From the NCBI GenBank assembly GCA_902580855.1, contig CACHMF010000007.1, positions 1 through 53,453 of the forward strand: a stretch of 53,453 bases of DNA, in the 5' to 3' direction. The notes below the pieces were generated by a model, which saw only the letters and a list, made by a program, of their open reading frames with translations, made no database searches and was not told where the DNA came from. Numbering within the stretch: position 1 is the first letter of the stretch; each line of letters opens with the position of its first letter. Position numbers and translations under genes: made by a program. Below are positions 43,352-52,355 of the stretch, piece by piece. The stretch is from an uncultured Bacteroidota bacterium. Lineage in GTDB: Bacteria; Bacteroidota; Bacteroidia; Flavobacteriales; UBA7312.

Positions 43352-44277
43352 AAAGGTTAACTATTATATTCTTCTTTTTTCCGTGTTTGTTGTGGTCGCA
43401 AGATATTCATTTTACTCAATGGATGCTTCACCCTGTTTTTTCTAACCCTGCTAATAGTGGTTTTTTTTACGGAGAGTATAGAATTCATGCTCAACAGCGT
43501 TCGCAATGGGGAAGCGTAAGTGTTCCATTTACAAGTACTTCTTTAGCAATGGATATGAGTTTGAAAGGAGTGGGTTTAGGTGGGCAGTTGTTATTAGATC
43601 ATGCAGGAACTTCAAGTCTGTCCACAACCCAATTTAATTTGACAGGGGCCTATCAATTAGGAACTTGGAGGGGGGGGGTTCAACTAGGACTTGCGCAGCG
43701 GAGTATTGACTATTCGAATTTATTATTTCCTGACGTAAATGAATCTTTCGCTTCAGAATCTAAAAGTTTTTTAGATGTTGGTGTGGGAGTTTTGAAAACA
43801 ATTGAAATGAGTTTTGATAAGTCTTTAGAATTGGGGATGACTCATTTTCATCTTAACAAACCTAATACATCCTTTACAGAAAATACAGATAAATTACCAA
43901 TGCGCCATCAATTACAAGCTAACTTATTTTGGCAGTTTTCCAATTATTGGGAGTTACAGCCAAGTTTAATGTATCAACAACAAGGCGTGTCTCGAGAGTT
44001 ATTTTTTGGCACGAGAGTTCAAGTTGACATTAGTGATTACTATCAAAGAAACATTAAACTTATTAGTGGAGCAATGTTTCGATTGGGCGATGCAGTTAGC
44101 ATACTGTTAGGCGCAAAAATAGAAGATACACATCTTGCATTGAGCTACGATTGGAATGTGTCCGATTTAGTGCCCGCAAGTAATGGTTTAGGTGCATGGG
44201 AAATTTCATTTACGCATATTCTTCAACAACAAATTCCAAAAAGACCGGGTTACAAAGTTTGTCCGATTTATCTATGA
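43348..44277 (+). CDS. PorP/SprF family T9SS membrane protein
   Basis: A 309-aa outer-membrane beta-barrel of the PorP/SprF family. The signal peptide (MKRLTIIFFFFPCLLWSQ) is followed by the family opening DIHFTQWMLHPVFSNPANSGFF, Gly/aromatic strands (GLGGQLLLDHAGTSSLS) and the end LGAWEISFTHIL. SprF-type members help deliver or anchor type B T9SS cargo such as SprB; here the cargo gene lies directly upstream and the OmpA partner downstream, both with ATGA overlaps. The coding sequence contains a G9 run (codons about 108-111, RGGV), listed separately. Confidence 0.93.
   Translation: MKRLTIIFFFFPCLLWSQDIHFTQWMLHPVFSNPANSGFFYGEYRIHAQQRSQWGSVSVPFTSTSLAMDMSLKGVGLGGQLLLDHAGTSSLSTTQFNLTGAYQLGTWRGGVQLGLAQRSIDYSNLLFPDVNESFASESKSFLDVGVGVLKTIEMSFDKSLELGMTHFHLNKPNTSFTENTDKLPMRHQLQANLFWQFSNYWELQPSLMYQQQGVSRELFFGTRVQVDISDYYQRNIKLISGAMFRLGDAVSILLGAKIEDTHLALSYDWNVSDLVPASNGLGAWEISFTHILQQQIPKRPGYKVCPIYL
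43670..43678 (+). repeat. G9 homopolymer tract inside porP/sprF gene
   Basis: Nine consecutive G follow AACTTGGA in the reading frame (AGG GGG GGG GTT, R108-G-G-V). No other G or C tract this long was noticed in this AT-rich window. The reading frame is intact at nine. One-base slippage would truncate the protein about one third of the way in. Confidence 0.85.
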
Positions 44278-46151
44278 TTCGCTATTGTTACATACTATTG
44301 TTTTTTTTTATTGCTGGTATTTCATTTGGTCAAAGCAAGCAAGTATTGTTGCGAGAAGCGGACTACTATTTCTCGCAGCAAGATTTTTATGCAGCATCTC
44401 ATTTTTTCGAGTTAGCTTATCAAAAAGACAGTGGAGATTTACAACAATGGTGGAAAATGGCAGAAGTGTATCGATTTACTTTTCAGTATGATTTAGCTGC
44501 ACAATTTTACCGCAAAGTTTATCAAAAAGATAGAGCATTAAACTATCCTAATGTACAATTATGGGAGGGAGTTATGCTTAAACAATCTGATGATTATGAA
44601 CGAGCAATCAAAACTCTACAATCATATTTGGAAAATCAAGTTAACCCTTCCAATTTTTATTATCGAAAAGGACTGATGGAGCTGAAAGGAGCTAATCTTG
44701 CAATTAGTTTGCAAAACACAGAAACGATTGTACAGCATTTGAGCGAAAACATTAACTCCAAGGTATCTGATTTTGCACCCTTTGCTTTAGGTGATTCGGT
44801 ACTTTATTTTTCTTCTTTGGAAAAAGGAGATGGTACAGAAACGGAACAATTATTAGGGCATCATAGCAAATTGTTAAAATCAGAGAATCAACAATTAGCA
44901 GAGGTTTTAAGAGTGTTTAACACTCCAGATTACCACTTAGGCAACATCAGTTTTAACCCAACTGCCGATGAGGTGTTTTTTACTAAGTGTAAAACAGAAA
45001 AAGAAGGCATGCGTTGTGCTATTTATTCGGCTAAATTACTAAATGGTTTATGGGAAAATCCACAACAAATGTCATCAGAAATTAATAAACCGAATACGAC
45101 CAATACTCATCCTCAATGGGCATTTTGGAAAGAACAAGAAGGATTATTTTTCACTTCTAATAGAAAGGGCGGGTGGGGAGGTATGGATATTTGGTTCGCA
45201 CCTAAAGAAGGTGTTGCTACGAACCTTGGTGGCACGATCAATACAACGGGAGATGAGGTGACGCCATTCTATCATTCGGTTGAACAAAAGCTATACTTCA
45301 GCTCTGATTTTCATCCAGGAATTGGTGGGTTCGATATTTTTCAAACAACTTGGGATAATGAATGGGGAGTAGTAGAAAATGTAGGAAAACCACTAAATAG
45401 CTCACACAATGATTTGTACTACAATAGTCGCATCGACAATCCCTTGAAGGGATATCTTAGCTCTAACCGAAAAGGTTCTTTGTTTGTAGACAAAGAAAGC
45501 TGTTGCAATGATATTTATGCATTTGAGAAGCCAGAAGATTGTATTTGTGAGCGAGTGGATAGTTTAGCCAAACAAATGCAGCTTAACTTACCCATTAGTT
45601 TATACTTCCATAATGATGAGCCAAATCCAAATAGTAGAGACACAGTTTCAGAAGTAAATTATGAAGATTCCTTTCGAGAATATTATTTGATGAGGGAGCA
45701 GTATAAACAGCGTTTTGGACAAGTATTGGCTGGAAATTTAAAAACTTCGGCAGAACAAGAAATGCAAGTGTTTTTTGAACATTCTATCCGGAAAGGATTT
45801 GAGCAATTGGAAACCTTTGCAATCCAATTACAACTAGCCATGGATTTGGAAGCATCTGTTGAAATAAAGATAAAAGGCTTTACAAGTCCGTTGAATGATA
45901 CGGAGTATAACATGGCTTTAGCAAAGAGAAGAATCAATAGTATTCAGAATTATTTATACACCTACCAAAATGGAATTTTCTTGCCATATATAAAAAACGG
46001 ACAACTTAAAATAACAGAACTTCCATTTGGAGAGAGTCAAGTAAAAATAGGTGTAAGTGATAATCCAAACGATAGAAGGCAATCGGTTTATAGCATAGCT
46101 GCTGCTCGAGAAAGAAGGATAGAGATACAATCTATCTCTTTCCAGTTTTAG
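44274..46151 (+). CDS. OmpA-family protein with TPR and PD40 repeats
   Basis: A 625-aa protein. It has a signal peptide (MIRYCYILLFFFIAGISFGQ), TPR-like helices (about 25-140, YYFSQQDFYAASHFFELAYQ), and a PD40/WD40-like beta-propeller (about 180-420, YFSSLEKGDGTE, FTSNRKGGWGGMDIWF, YFSSDFHPGIGGFDIF). A Cys-containing linker leads to an OmpA-like domain (about 490-625, INSIQNYLY, ERRIEIQ). This is the architecture of SprD/PorE-type proteins that attach T9SS or gliding components to peptidoglycan. The ORF track starts 78 nt earlier inside porP; ATG 44274 with ATGA overlap and a signal peptide is chosen. Confidence 0.9.
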   Translation: MIRYCYILLFFFIAGISFGQSKQVLLREADYYFSQQDFYAASHFFELAYQKDSGDLQQWWKMAEVYRFTFQYDLAAQFYRKVYQKDRALNYPNVQLWEGVMLKQSDDYERAIKTLQSYLENQVNPSNFYYRKGLMELKGANLAISLQNTETIVQHLSENINSKVSDFAPFALGDSVLYFSSLEKGDGTETEQLLGHHSKLLKSENQQLAEVLRVFNTPDYHLGNISFNPTADEVFFTKCKTEKEGMRCAIYSAKLLNGLWENPQQMSSEINKPNTTNTHPQWAFWKEQEGLFFTSNRKGGWGGMDIWFAPKEGVATNLGGTINTTGDEVTPFYHSVEQKLYFSSDFHPGIGGFDIFQTTWDNEWGVVENVGKPLNSSHNDLYYNSRIDNPLKGYLSSNRKGSLFVDKESCCNDIYAFEKPEDCICERVDSLAKQMQLNLPISLYFHNDEPNPNSRDTVSEVNYEDSFREYYLMREQYKQRFGQVLAGNLKTSAEQEMQVFFEHSIRKGFEQLETFAIQLQLAMDLEASVEIKIKGFTSPLNDTEYNMALAKRRINSIQNYLYTYQNGIFLPYIKNGQLKITELPFGESQVKIGVSDNPNDRRQSVYSIAAARERRIEIQSISFQF

Positions 46152-46235
46152 TTGAAAAAACTGTTCAAAAAACTCAAGAAAGCAATCTTAAGCTATAGTA
46201 GTTTTAGCTACTTTAGACATCACAATAAAAACACT

Positions 46236-47135
46236 ATGAAACCTACACTTTTGATATTGGCTGCAGGAATGGGAAGTCGTTATGGAGGCTTGAAGCAGAT
46301 TGATGGAATTGGCCCAAACGAAGAGCCAATTATCGAATATTCTATTTATGACGCCATAAACTCTGGATTTGGAAAAATTGTTTTTGTTATTAGAAAGGAG
46401 TTTAATGAGGCCTTTCGCTCTAGATTCGATCAATTTTCTGACCGCATTCAGATTGAGTATGTTTATCAGGAAGTTAATGTAAAAGTAGAAGGTATCGACA
46501 TTGTAGAGCGCACGAAACCATGGGGAACATCTCATGCGGTATTAGTAGCGAAAGATGTCATAAACGAACCTTTTGCTGTTATCAATGCAGATGATTATTA
46601 TGGTGCAGGTTCATTTAAGTTAATAGCTGATTTCTTGAAAAATGAATGTACTCCTAACCTAATGTCTATGGTTGGATATACGCTACATAATACCCTATCA
46701 GAGCATGGAACAGTAAATCGTGGTGTGTGTTCTGTTGATGAAAGTAATAACTTAATTGAAGTGATTGAGCGTGTTAAAATTGCTGTGCAAGATGGTAAAG
46801 TACAGTATAATATTGGTGCTGATGATCCGTGTGGAGAACTAGATGCAAACGCTAGTGTATCAATGAACTATTGGGGTTTCCATCCATCTATTTTCAAAGA
46901 AATAGAAGAGGGTCTTCACGCCTTTATGAAAGAAAATGCAAACAATCCAACAGCGGAATATTATATACCAAATATTGTAACAGATATTATTGTTTCTGGT
47001 AAGATGAAAGTACGTGTGATACCAACAAATGACAATTGGTTTGGGGTAACATATAAAGAGGACAAGCCAATGGCAGTGGCTGCTATCAATAAGCATATTA
47101 CTGCCGGAGTTTATCCAGAAAAATTGTGGAGTTAA
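46236..47135 (+). CDS. sugar-phosphate nucleotidyltransferase-like protein
   Basis: A 299-aa GT-A-fold nucleotidyltransferase. The start LLILAAGMGSRYGGLKQIDGIGPN is the nucleotide-binding loop, VINADDYYG holds the metal-binding Asp and ERVKIA follows later. The sugar is unknown. The ORF track starts at a TTG 84 nt earlier, giving a Lys-rich unrelated head; ATG MKPTLLILAAG is chosen. It overlaps the next gene, a sugar-kinase-like phosphotransferase, by 10 nt, suggesting that kinase and nucleotidyltransferase act in sequence to make an NDP-sugar. Confidence 0.87.
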   Translation: MKPTLLILAAGMGSRYGGLKQIDGIGPNEEPIIEYSIYDAINSGFGKIVFVIRKEFNEAFRSRFDQFSDRIQIEYVYQEVNVKVEGIDIVERTKPWGTSHAVLVAKDVINEPFAVINADDYYGAGSFKLIADFLKNECTPNLMSMVGYTLHNTLSEHGTVNRGVCSVDESNNLIEVIERVKIAVQDGKVQYNIGADDPCGELDANASVSMNYWGFHPSIFKEIEEGLHAFMKENANNPTAEYYIPNIVTDIIVSGKMKVRVIPTNDNWFGVTYKEDKPMAVAAINKHITAGVYPEKLWS

Positions 47136-48160
47136 AAAAAGCACAATATCTTTTTGAACAATTTTTTCCTCATGGGAAAGTTGAGCATTTACAAGCTATT
47201 ACAGAAGGTCTGATTAATCAGACCTTTGTTGTTTTTACTACTCATCAGAAATTTATTTTGCAGTCAATAAACACTACTGTTTTCCCTCTGTTTAAAGAAG
47301 GCTTGTTTAATATTTTACTTGTTAAAAAACACTTATTTGAGGCCAAATTTCCTTATGCTTTCCCTACGCCTATTCAAGATAAATATATAGAGTGTAAATC
47401 AGAAATATGGCGTTTATTCCCCTATATTGAAGATAGTGTTTGCTATAATAAAGTGCCATCACAGACGATAGTTCAAGAAGCGGGAAAATGCTTAGGGTCT
47501 TTTTATCGAAGTAGTGCAACGGTTCCTGTTGAGCAATTACATATTACCTTGCCAGATTTTCATGCAGGAGCATTTCGGTTAGCTCAATTCGAGCAAGCAG
47601 TCAATACAAGCGGGAAGGAACGAAAGCAATTAGCCCAAGAGCTGATTGAAAATATTGATTCACAAAAAGAGATATTGTTGCAGTTTGATCAATTGAACGC
47701 ATCATTACCACAAAGAGTGGTTCATTTTGATACGAAAATCAGCAATTTTTTATTTGATAAAAAAACGGATAAAGCCACAGCACTTATTGACTTAGATACA
47801 TTAATGCCCGGTACAGTTTTATCTGATATTGGCGATATGATTCGAACATATAGTAATGTGTTAGGAGAAGAGTCGCAAGAGATTAGTCAGGTTAGGGCAG
47901 ATGCTAAAATTATTAAAGTTTTGCTCCGTTCTTTTTTATCTGAAGTAACTCTTACTAAAGAAGAAAAAACACAATTATACTTTGCCGGACAAGCGATTAC
48001 TTTGATGCAGTCTGTTCGGTTTTTAACAGACTTTTTAAATGATAATGTCTATTTTAAGACTTCCTACGAAATGCATAATTTGATGCGTGCCCAGAATCAG
48101 TGGGCTTTATATAAGTCGCTTAAACACTCGGTTCTACCCAATCTCCATGAGAACGAATGA
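47126..48160 (+). CDS. APH-family sugar kinase-like phosphotransferase
   Basis: A 344-aa protein-kinase-fold phosphotransferase (aminoglycoside phosphotransferase superfamily). The glycine/ATP-binding region contains GLINQTFVV and KFILQSINTTVFP, a block resembling N-acetylhexosamine 1-kinase (NahK). The catalytic loop is VVHFDTKISNFLF (HxDxxxxN) and the metal-binding Asp is in ALIDLDTLMPG. The start is GTG, inside the end of the preceding nucleotidyltransferase gene. A salvage role turning free amino sugars into sugar-1-phosphates is an inference. The 3' end overlaps ispG by 41 nt in opposite orientation. Confidence 0.85.
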   Translation: MELKKAQYLFEQFFPHGKVEHLQAITEGLINQTFVVFTTHQKFILQSINTTVFPLFKEGLFNILLVKKHLFEAKFPYAFPTPIQDKYIECKSEIWRLFPYIEDSVCYNKVPSQTIVQEAGKCLGSFYRSSATVPVEQLHITLPDFHAGAFRLAQFEQAVNTSGKERKQLAQELIENIDSQKEILLQFDQLNASLPQRVVHFDTKISNFLFDKKTDKATALIDLDTLMPGTVLSDIGDMIRTYSNVLGEESQEISQVRADAKIIKVLLRSFLSEVTLTKEEKTQLYFAGQAITLMQSVRFLTDFLNDNVYFKTSYEMHNLMRAQNQWALYKSLKHSVLPNLHENE

Positions 48161-50054
48161 GCTCAATAAGTGCATCTACTGCTTCTGCCTCAGGGATATT
48201 TCTTTGTACTACCTCTTTTTCTTTATAAAGAGTGATTTTCCCAATACCTGTTCCTACATAACCATAGTCAGCATCAGCCATTTCTCCAGGGCCGTTTACG
48301 ATACATCCCATGATTCCAATTTTCACACCTTTTAAGTGATCGGTTTTAGCACGAATTTTTGCGGTTGTTTCTTGCAGGTCAAAAAGTGTTCTACCACAAG
48401 AAGGGCAAGAGATGTATTCTGTTTTGGAGATGCGTGTTCTACTTGCTTGCAAAATGCCAAAAGCAGTATGGTTAATTGATTGGTCGCTTCCACAGTTTTC
48501 GGCTGCAATGAAGATGCCATCACCTAATCCATCAGTGAGTAAAGCCCCCATATCTGTGGCACTATGTAGTTGTAACTGTTCGGTTGTTAGGTTTCCATAA
48601 GCTCTACCAATGATGACAGGGACATCACAATTGTTATCCATCAGCTCGATGAATAACCTTCTTTGCTCGGCCATACCATGACTGTTCCAGCTATCAATAA
48701 GTAAAACAGCTGTTTTATCAGTTTTAACTTTCGTAATAAATGCTTCCGATAAATCAGAAAGACAAGCGTAAATCATATTCATTTTGTCCGAAAGTTCAAT
48801 TCCCATTAGGTAATCGCTAGCTTGTATAAATGGATATACTCTTTCTTTGTGTTTTTGTTGAAGCCAAGTATTGTGATTGTATATTATACCTAGCGTTCCA
48901 GGAATTTCAAAATCGATGATTTTATCCCCTACAAACACATAGTCACAAGCCATGTCAGATACATTCCACTTATCTAAAGGAACGGAGTAGTTATATCCTA
49001 AAGCGAAAAAAGATGCAGGAGTTATTTTTTCTTTCAAACAAAAATCAGCTATCACGACAGGCACATGTTTGCTTCCGATATTCAACACCTCTCTACTGGT
49101 TCGTTTAGTATATTCAAAAGGGTTGATTGGATTGTTTTCAATTGCTTTAATGGGATCGTGGTTGTCTCGATTAGCGTATCGAGCAACTAATTCGCGTGCG
49201 ACAGGAATTTCAAATTCTGGCTCTTCCGTTAGTGAAACACGAACGGTATCACCAATTCCATCTTCTAGTAAAGTCCCAATCCCTACTGCAGATTTGATTC
49301 TCCCATCTTCTCCTTCTCCTGCTTCTGTTACACCTAAATGCAAAGGATAATTCATGCCTTCTTCTTGCATTTTTACAATGAGTAAACGATAAGCTTGTAC
49401 CATTACTTGGGTGTTACTTGCCTTCATGGAAAGTACGATTTGGTGGTAGTCTTCTTCTTGACAAATGCGTAAAAACTCTAAAGCAGATTCCACCATACCC
49501 AAAGGGGTGTCTCCATATCTGCTTAAAATACGATCAGATAATGAGCCGTGGTTTGTTCCAATACGCATAGCAGTTCCATGTTCTTTACATATGCGTACTA
49601 AGGGGATGAATCGTTCTTTGATGCGATTTATTTCTTGCTGATAAGTATCATCTGTGTATTCGATGTGCTCAAAGCGTTTTTTATCAGCATAATTTCCAGG
49701 GTTTACACGTACCTTTTCAACAATTCGTGCTGCAATTTCTGCAGCGTTTGGTGTAAAGTGAATGTCGGCAACTAAAGGAGTTTCATATCCTCTTTTATGT
49801 AACTCATCTTTAATGTTTTGAAGGTTCTCAGCATCTTTTCTGCTAGGAGCAGTAATTCGAACAATTTCGCAGCCAGCTTCAATCATTCTGATAGATTGTT
49901 CTACCGTAGCTTCGGTGTCCATAGTGTCCGTAGTGGTCATCGATTGTAAACGAATTGGGTTGTCACCTCCTACGCCTACTTGACCGATCATAACTTCGCG
50001 TGTCTTAAAACGCTCGTACTTTGTTAAACTGTTGCAATAGACTGCTTTCTGCAT
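48120..50054 (-). CDS. ispG: 4-hydroxy-3-methylbut-2-enyl-diphosphate synthase, long form
   Basis: A 644-aa IspG (GcpE), the penultimate MEP-pathway enzyme, with a 4Fe-4S cluster. The TIM barrel (residues 1 to about 290, PIRLQSMTTTDTMDTEATV, VADIHFTPNAA, VRVNPGNYADKKRF) is followed by an extra domain of about 240 residues, then the reductase-like cluster domain with C550/C553 (CPSCG), C584 (IMGCIVNGPGE) and E591. The extra domain is standard in Bacteroidota, Chlamydiae and plants, and explains the length against about 370 aa in E. coli. Its -7 box ends 4 nt before the ATG. Confidence 0.97.
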   Translation of the reverse strand: MQKAVYCNSLTKYERFKTREVMIGQVGVGGDNPIRLQSMTTTDTMDTEATVEQSIRMIEAGCEIVRITAPSRKDAENLQNIKDELHKRGYETPLVADIHFTPNAAEIAARIVEKVRVNPGNYADKKRFEHIEYTDDTYQQEINRIKERFIPLVRICKEHGTAMRIGTNHGSLSDRILSRYGDTPLGMVESALEFLRICQEEDYHQIVLSMKASNTQVMVQAYRLLIVKMQEEGMNYPLHLGVTEAGEGEDGRIKSAVGIGTLLEDGIGDTVRVSLTEEPEFEIPVARELVARYANRDNHDPIKAIENNPINPFEYTKRTSREVLNIGSKHVPVVIADFCLKEKITPASFFALGYNYSVPLDKWNVSDMACDYVFVGDKIIDFEIPGTLGIIYNHNTWLQQKHKERVYPFIQASDYLMGIELSDKMNMIYACLSDLSEAFITKVKTDKTAVLLIDSWNSHGMAEQRRLFIELMDNNCDVPVIIGRAYGNLTTEQLQLHSATDMGALLTDGLGDGIFIAAENCGSDQSINHTAFGILQASRTRISKTEYISCPSCGRTLFDLQETTAKIRAKTDHLKGVKIGIMGCIVNGPGEMADADYGYVGTGIGKITLYKEKEVVQRNIPEAEAVDALIELIRSHGDWVEPSV

Positions 50055-50058
50055 GAGT

Positions 50059-50066
50059 CAAAAATA
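50059..50066 (-). promoter_or_regulatory. -7 box of ispG, leaderless spacing
   Basis: TATTTTTG on the minus strand with 4 nt to the ATG, the same box and spacing as glyS. It lies directly downstream of the terminator of the PNGase-like gene. Confidence 0.5.
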
Positions 50067-50068
50067 CC

Positions 50069-50096
50069 AAAAAAGGCGGGTGTATAGCCCGCCTTT
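50069..50096 (-). terminator. terminator after PNGase F-like gene
   Basis: 9-bp stem AAAGGCGGG/CCCGCCTTT with a 7-nt loop and a T6 tract on the minus strand, 4 nt after the stop codon. Confidence 0.88.
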
Positions 50097-50100
50097 ATGA

Positions 50101-52323
50101 TTATCTGTTTAAGATGATTCTTTCAGTAGTTATTCTATCCCCTAATTGGAGTTTCAACAAGTAAACACCATTTGGCTGGTTGGATATATCTAATCTCTTT
50201 AGAGAGGTGTGAGCTTTTATTTCTTCGTGCCAAATAGCTTCTCCCAAGATGTTGTAAAGTTGAACATTAAAGGGTTTATTATTCTCGCTTAATTCAATTT
50301 GTATTTGTCCTGTTGTTGGATTAGGGTATATATTGAAAGGTTTTATTACTTCATCTTCAATAGTACTTACACCACCACCTACAGTAAAATGATGAATAAT
50401 TTTTGATCCAAAATCTGGATGAAAAGTTTCTAAGATATATGGAGGGAATACTTGTTGGAACTTTGCTGATCCTGTTCCGGTAGTAGCATTGCTCCACCAA
50501 AAGTCTAAACCATCTTTTCCATTATCAGTTAGTTCGAATAAATAACAGCCATTAGGTAAATTAACAGTGTCGATATTATATTGATTACTTGTTAGCCCAA
50601 ACTTCCAATACAGAGCTGTTCCATCCATGTCAGAAATTATCCATGAATTTTCATTGCCAAAATTATTTGCGTCTATTACCACTTTAAACTCGTTAGGGTA
50701 GTCAGGAACAAGCTCGAATGAACTACTTAAAAAATCATTTTCTTTTTGCTCATCAATACCTCCATTAGGATTACTTATACGGACATTGAATATATTATCT
50801 GATCCATTAAACAAGAAAGAAGGTAGAGTTACTTCTTCAGATTGTAAGTAATCTAAATTTCCTGTCCAGTTATATGTTTCAGTACTACCCCCTTCCATTT
50901 CATATTCAATATCTAAAGTGTTAAGAGCGGTTGTTCCAAGGTTTTTAATTTTAATTTTTGGATTTCCACATACTGGATTGAATCTTGAATGGATATCTTT
51001 TGTGCTTGGGCTAATGATATCAACTATCTCAGCGTTTAAACTAAAGTTAGCAGCTTCAAATTGAAAGAATTGTAATGCACAAGAATAGGAAGCGCCACTA
51101 GTAGGATTAAAGCTTGTAAAATCAACATCGAATAAAGCAGAATCTCCAGGTATAATTTGTGAAGAAATATCGTGGTAGAATGTAGGAACAGCTTCGCCTG
51201 GGCACCAATTTGCTCTGTCAAAAATCCATGTTCCACCTTGAGGCCAAACAGCATTTAATCCACAATCATCTTTCCATATTTCATTTGATCCAACAGATGT
51301 TCCGTTAACTTTTAAGTAATAATGTATCCCAGGGGTAAACTCACCTGCCTGTCCATGTCCACTAGGGGTAAATCGAAACTCAAATTCTTCTGCATTACTT
51401 AGTGTAGGAAGTTTCTTTGCTGGCATTTGGTTTGTTTCAAAATCACTAGATGATGAATATGAATATGAACTAGCAGCATTTTTATATACGTTGTTCACAG
51501 CTAAGACATTTCTTGCAGGTATTCCCTCAATAAATTCAAAATCGGTAGTAGCGCTAAATCCGCTTGACCAGCCAGAGTAAAAGGCATCTATTTCTACTGA
51601 GTCAACAAGTAAATGTGCAAAATCAGTTATATCATAAGAAAATACATGTTGCCAATCTTCTGTATAACCATTTGTTCCGTAGGATGAGTTGGTGGGATTC
51701 ATATATGTCCCATATGGAGTAATTGCGCGCCCTAGTTCGTACTCTTCAATAATTTCATAAATATTATATGTGTTCGTATTTGAAAGGTAAATAACATTAT
51801 CTGCACTTACCCAAACAGAATCACTTTGATTTCCAAGACTATCAAATTGAAAGTAGAAATAATTTGCAGTAAACACATAAGACGTATCAGTTGCTAGCCA
51901 TGGGTCTGTGGGATTATTATATGAGATAACAACAATACTATCGTTGTATATAGTGTCTACTCCAGCACTATCAAATTGGAGTGTAAAAGTAGGTTGATTT
52001 GCATATTCTAAAGAATCTTGCGTGACACCATTAGCAGTAAAGGAAGGAGCTAGCACCAATGTGGAATCGTATTTTCCTGTTCTGTGTCTTAATGTAATAT
52101 GAGTAGTGTAATCCCATCCGCTACATCCTGTTGAGGCACAACCCATAGTGTAATGTAACATTACTTTACGATAATTTTCTGATCCATCAGGGAATTCTCC
52201 CCATTGTTTATAATGACCGTACCATGTCATATCCGTAGCGTCATGTACTTTTACCCAAGTAGTGTCTTCAGCATAAGTATGACCATAAATAACAACAGAA
52301 ATTATAATGAAAAACTTTCTCAT
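50101..52323 (-). CDS. secreted PNGase F-like protein with T9SS sorting domain
   Basis: A 740-aa exported protein. The signal peptide (MRKFFIIISVVIYGHTYA) is followed by a peptide-N-glycosidase F-like two-part beta-sandwich (about 30-420). Supporting blocks are YTMGCASTGCSGWDYTTHI, YELGRAITPYGTY, WQHVFSYDITDFAHLL, DFEFIEGIPARNV and WIFDRANWCPGEAVP. A CARDB-like domain (about 430-540) precedes a domain of unclear type and the type A T9SS sorting domain (about 668-740, FNIYPNPTTGQIQIEL). PNGase F removes N-glycans from glycoproteins; whether this homologue is active is not shown by the sequence. It has its own terminator. Confidence 0.85.
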   Translation of the reverse strand: MRKFFIIISVVIYGHTYAEDTTWVKVHDATDMTWYGHYKQWGEFPDGSENYRKVMLHYTMGCASTGCSGWDYTTHITLRHRTGKYDSTLVLAPSFTANGVTQDSLEYANQPTFTLQFDSAGVDTIYNDSIVVISYNNPTDPWLATDTSYVFTANYFYFQFDSLGNQSDSVWVSADNVIYLSNTNTYNIYEIIEEYELGRAITPYGTYMNPTNSSYGTNGYTEDWQHVFSYDITDFAHLLVDSVEIDAFYSGWSSGFSATTDFEFIEGIPARNVLAVNNVYKNAASSYSYSSSSDFETNQMPAKKLPTLSNAEEFEFRFTPSGHGQAGEFTPGIHYYLKVNGTSVGSNEIWKDDCGLNAVWPQGGTWIFDRANWCPGEAVPTFYHDISSQIIPGDSALFDVDFTSFNPTSGASYSCALQFFQFEAANFSLNAEIVDIISPSTKDIHSRFNPVCGNPKIKIKNLGTTALNTLDIEYEMEGGSTETYNWTGNLDYLQSEEVTLPSFLFNGSDNIFNVRISNPNGGIDEQKENDFLSSSFELVPDYPNEFKVVIDANNFGNENSWIISDMDGTALYWKFGLTSNQYNIDTVNLPNGCYLFELTDNGKDGLDFWWSNATTGTGSAKFQQVFPPYILETFHPDFGSKIIHHFTVGGGVSTIEDEVIKPFNIYPNPTTGQIQIELSENNKPFNVQLYNILGEAIWHEEIKAHTSLKRLDISNQPNGVYLLKLQLGDRITTERIILNR

Positions 52324-52355
52324 GAAAGTGTGATTTATAGGGTTCTAGTTTTGAT

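Noticed and set aside
44192-44491. 99-aa ORF in another frame at the porP/ompA junction
   Set aside because: Overlaps the end of porP and the signal peptide region of the OmpA gene; no family features.
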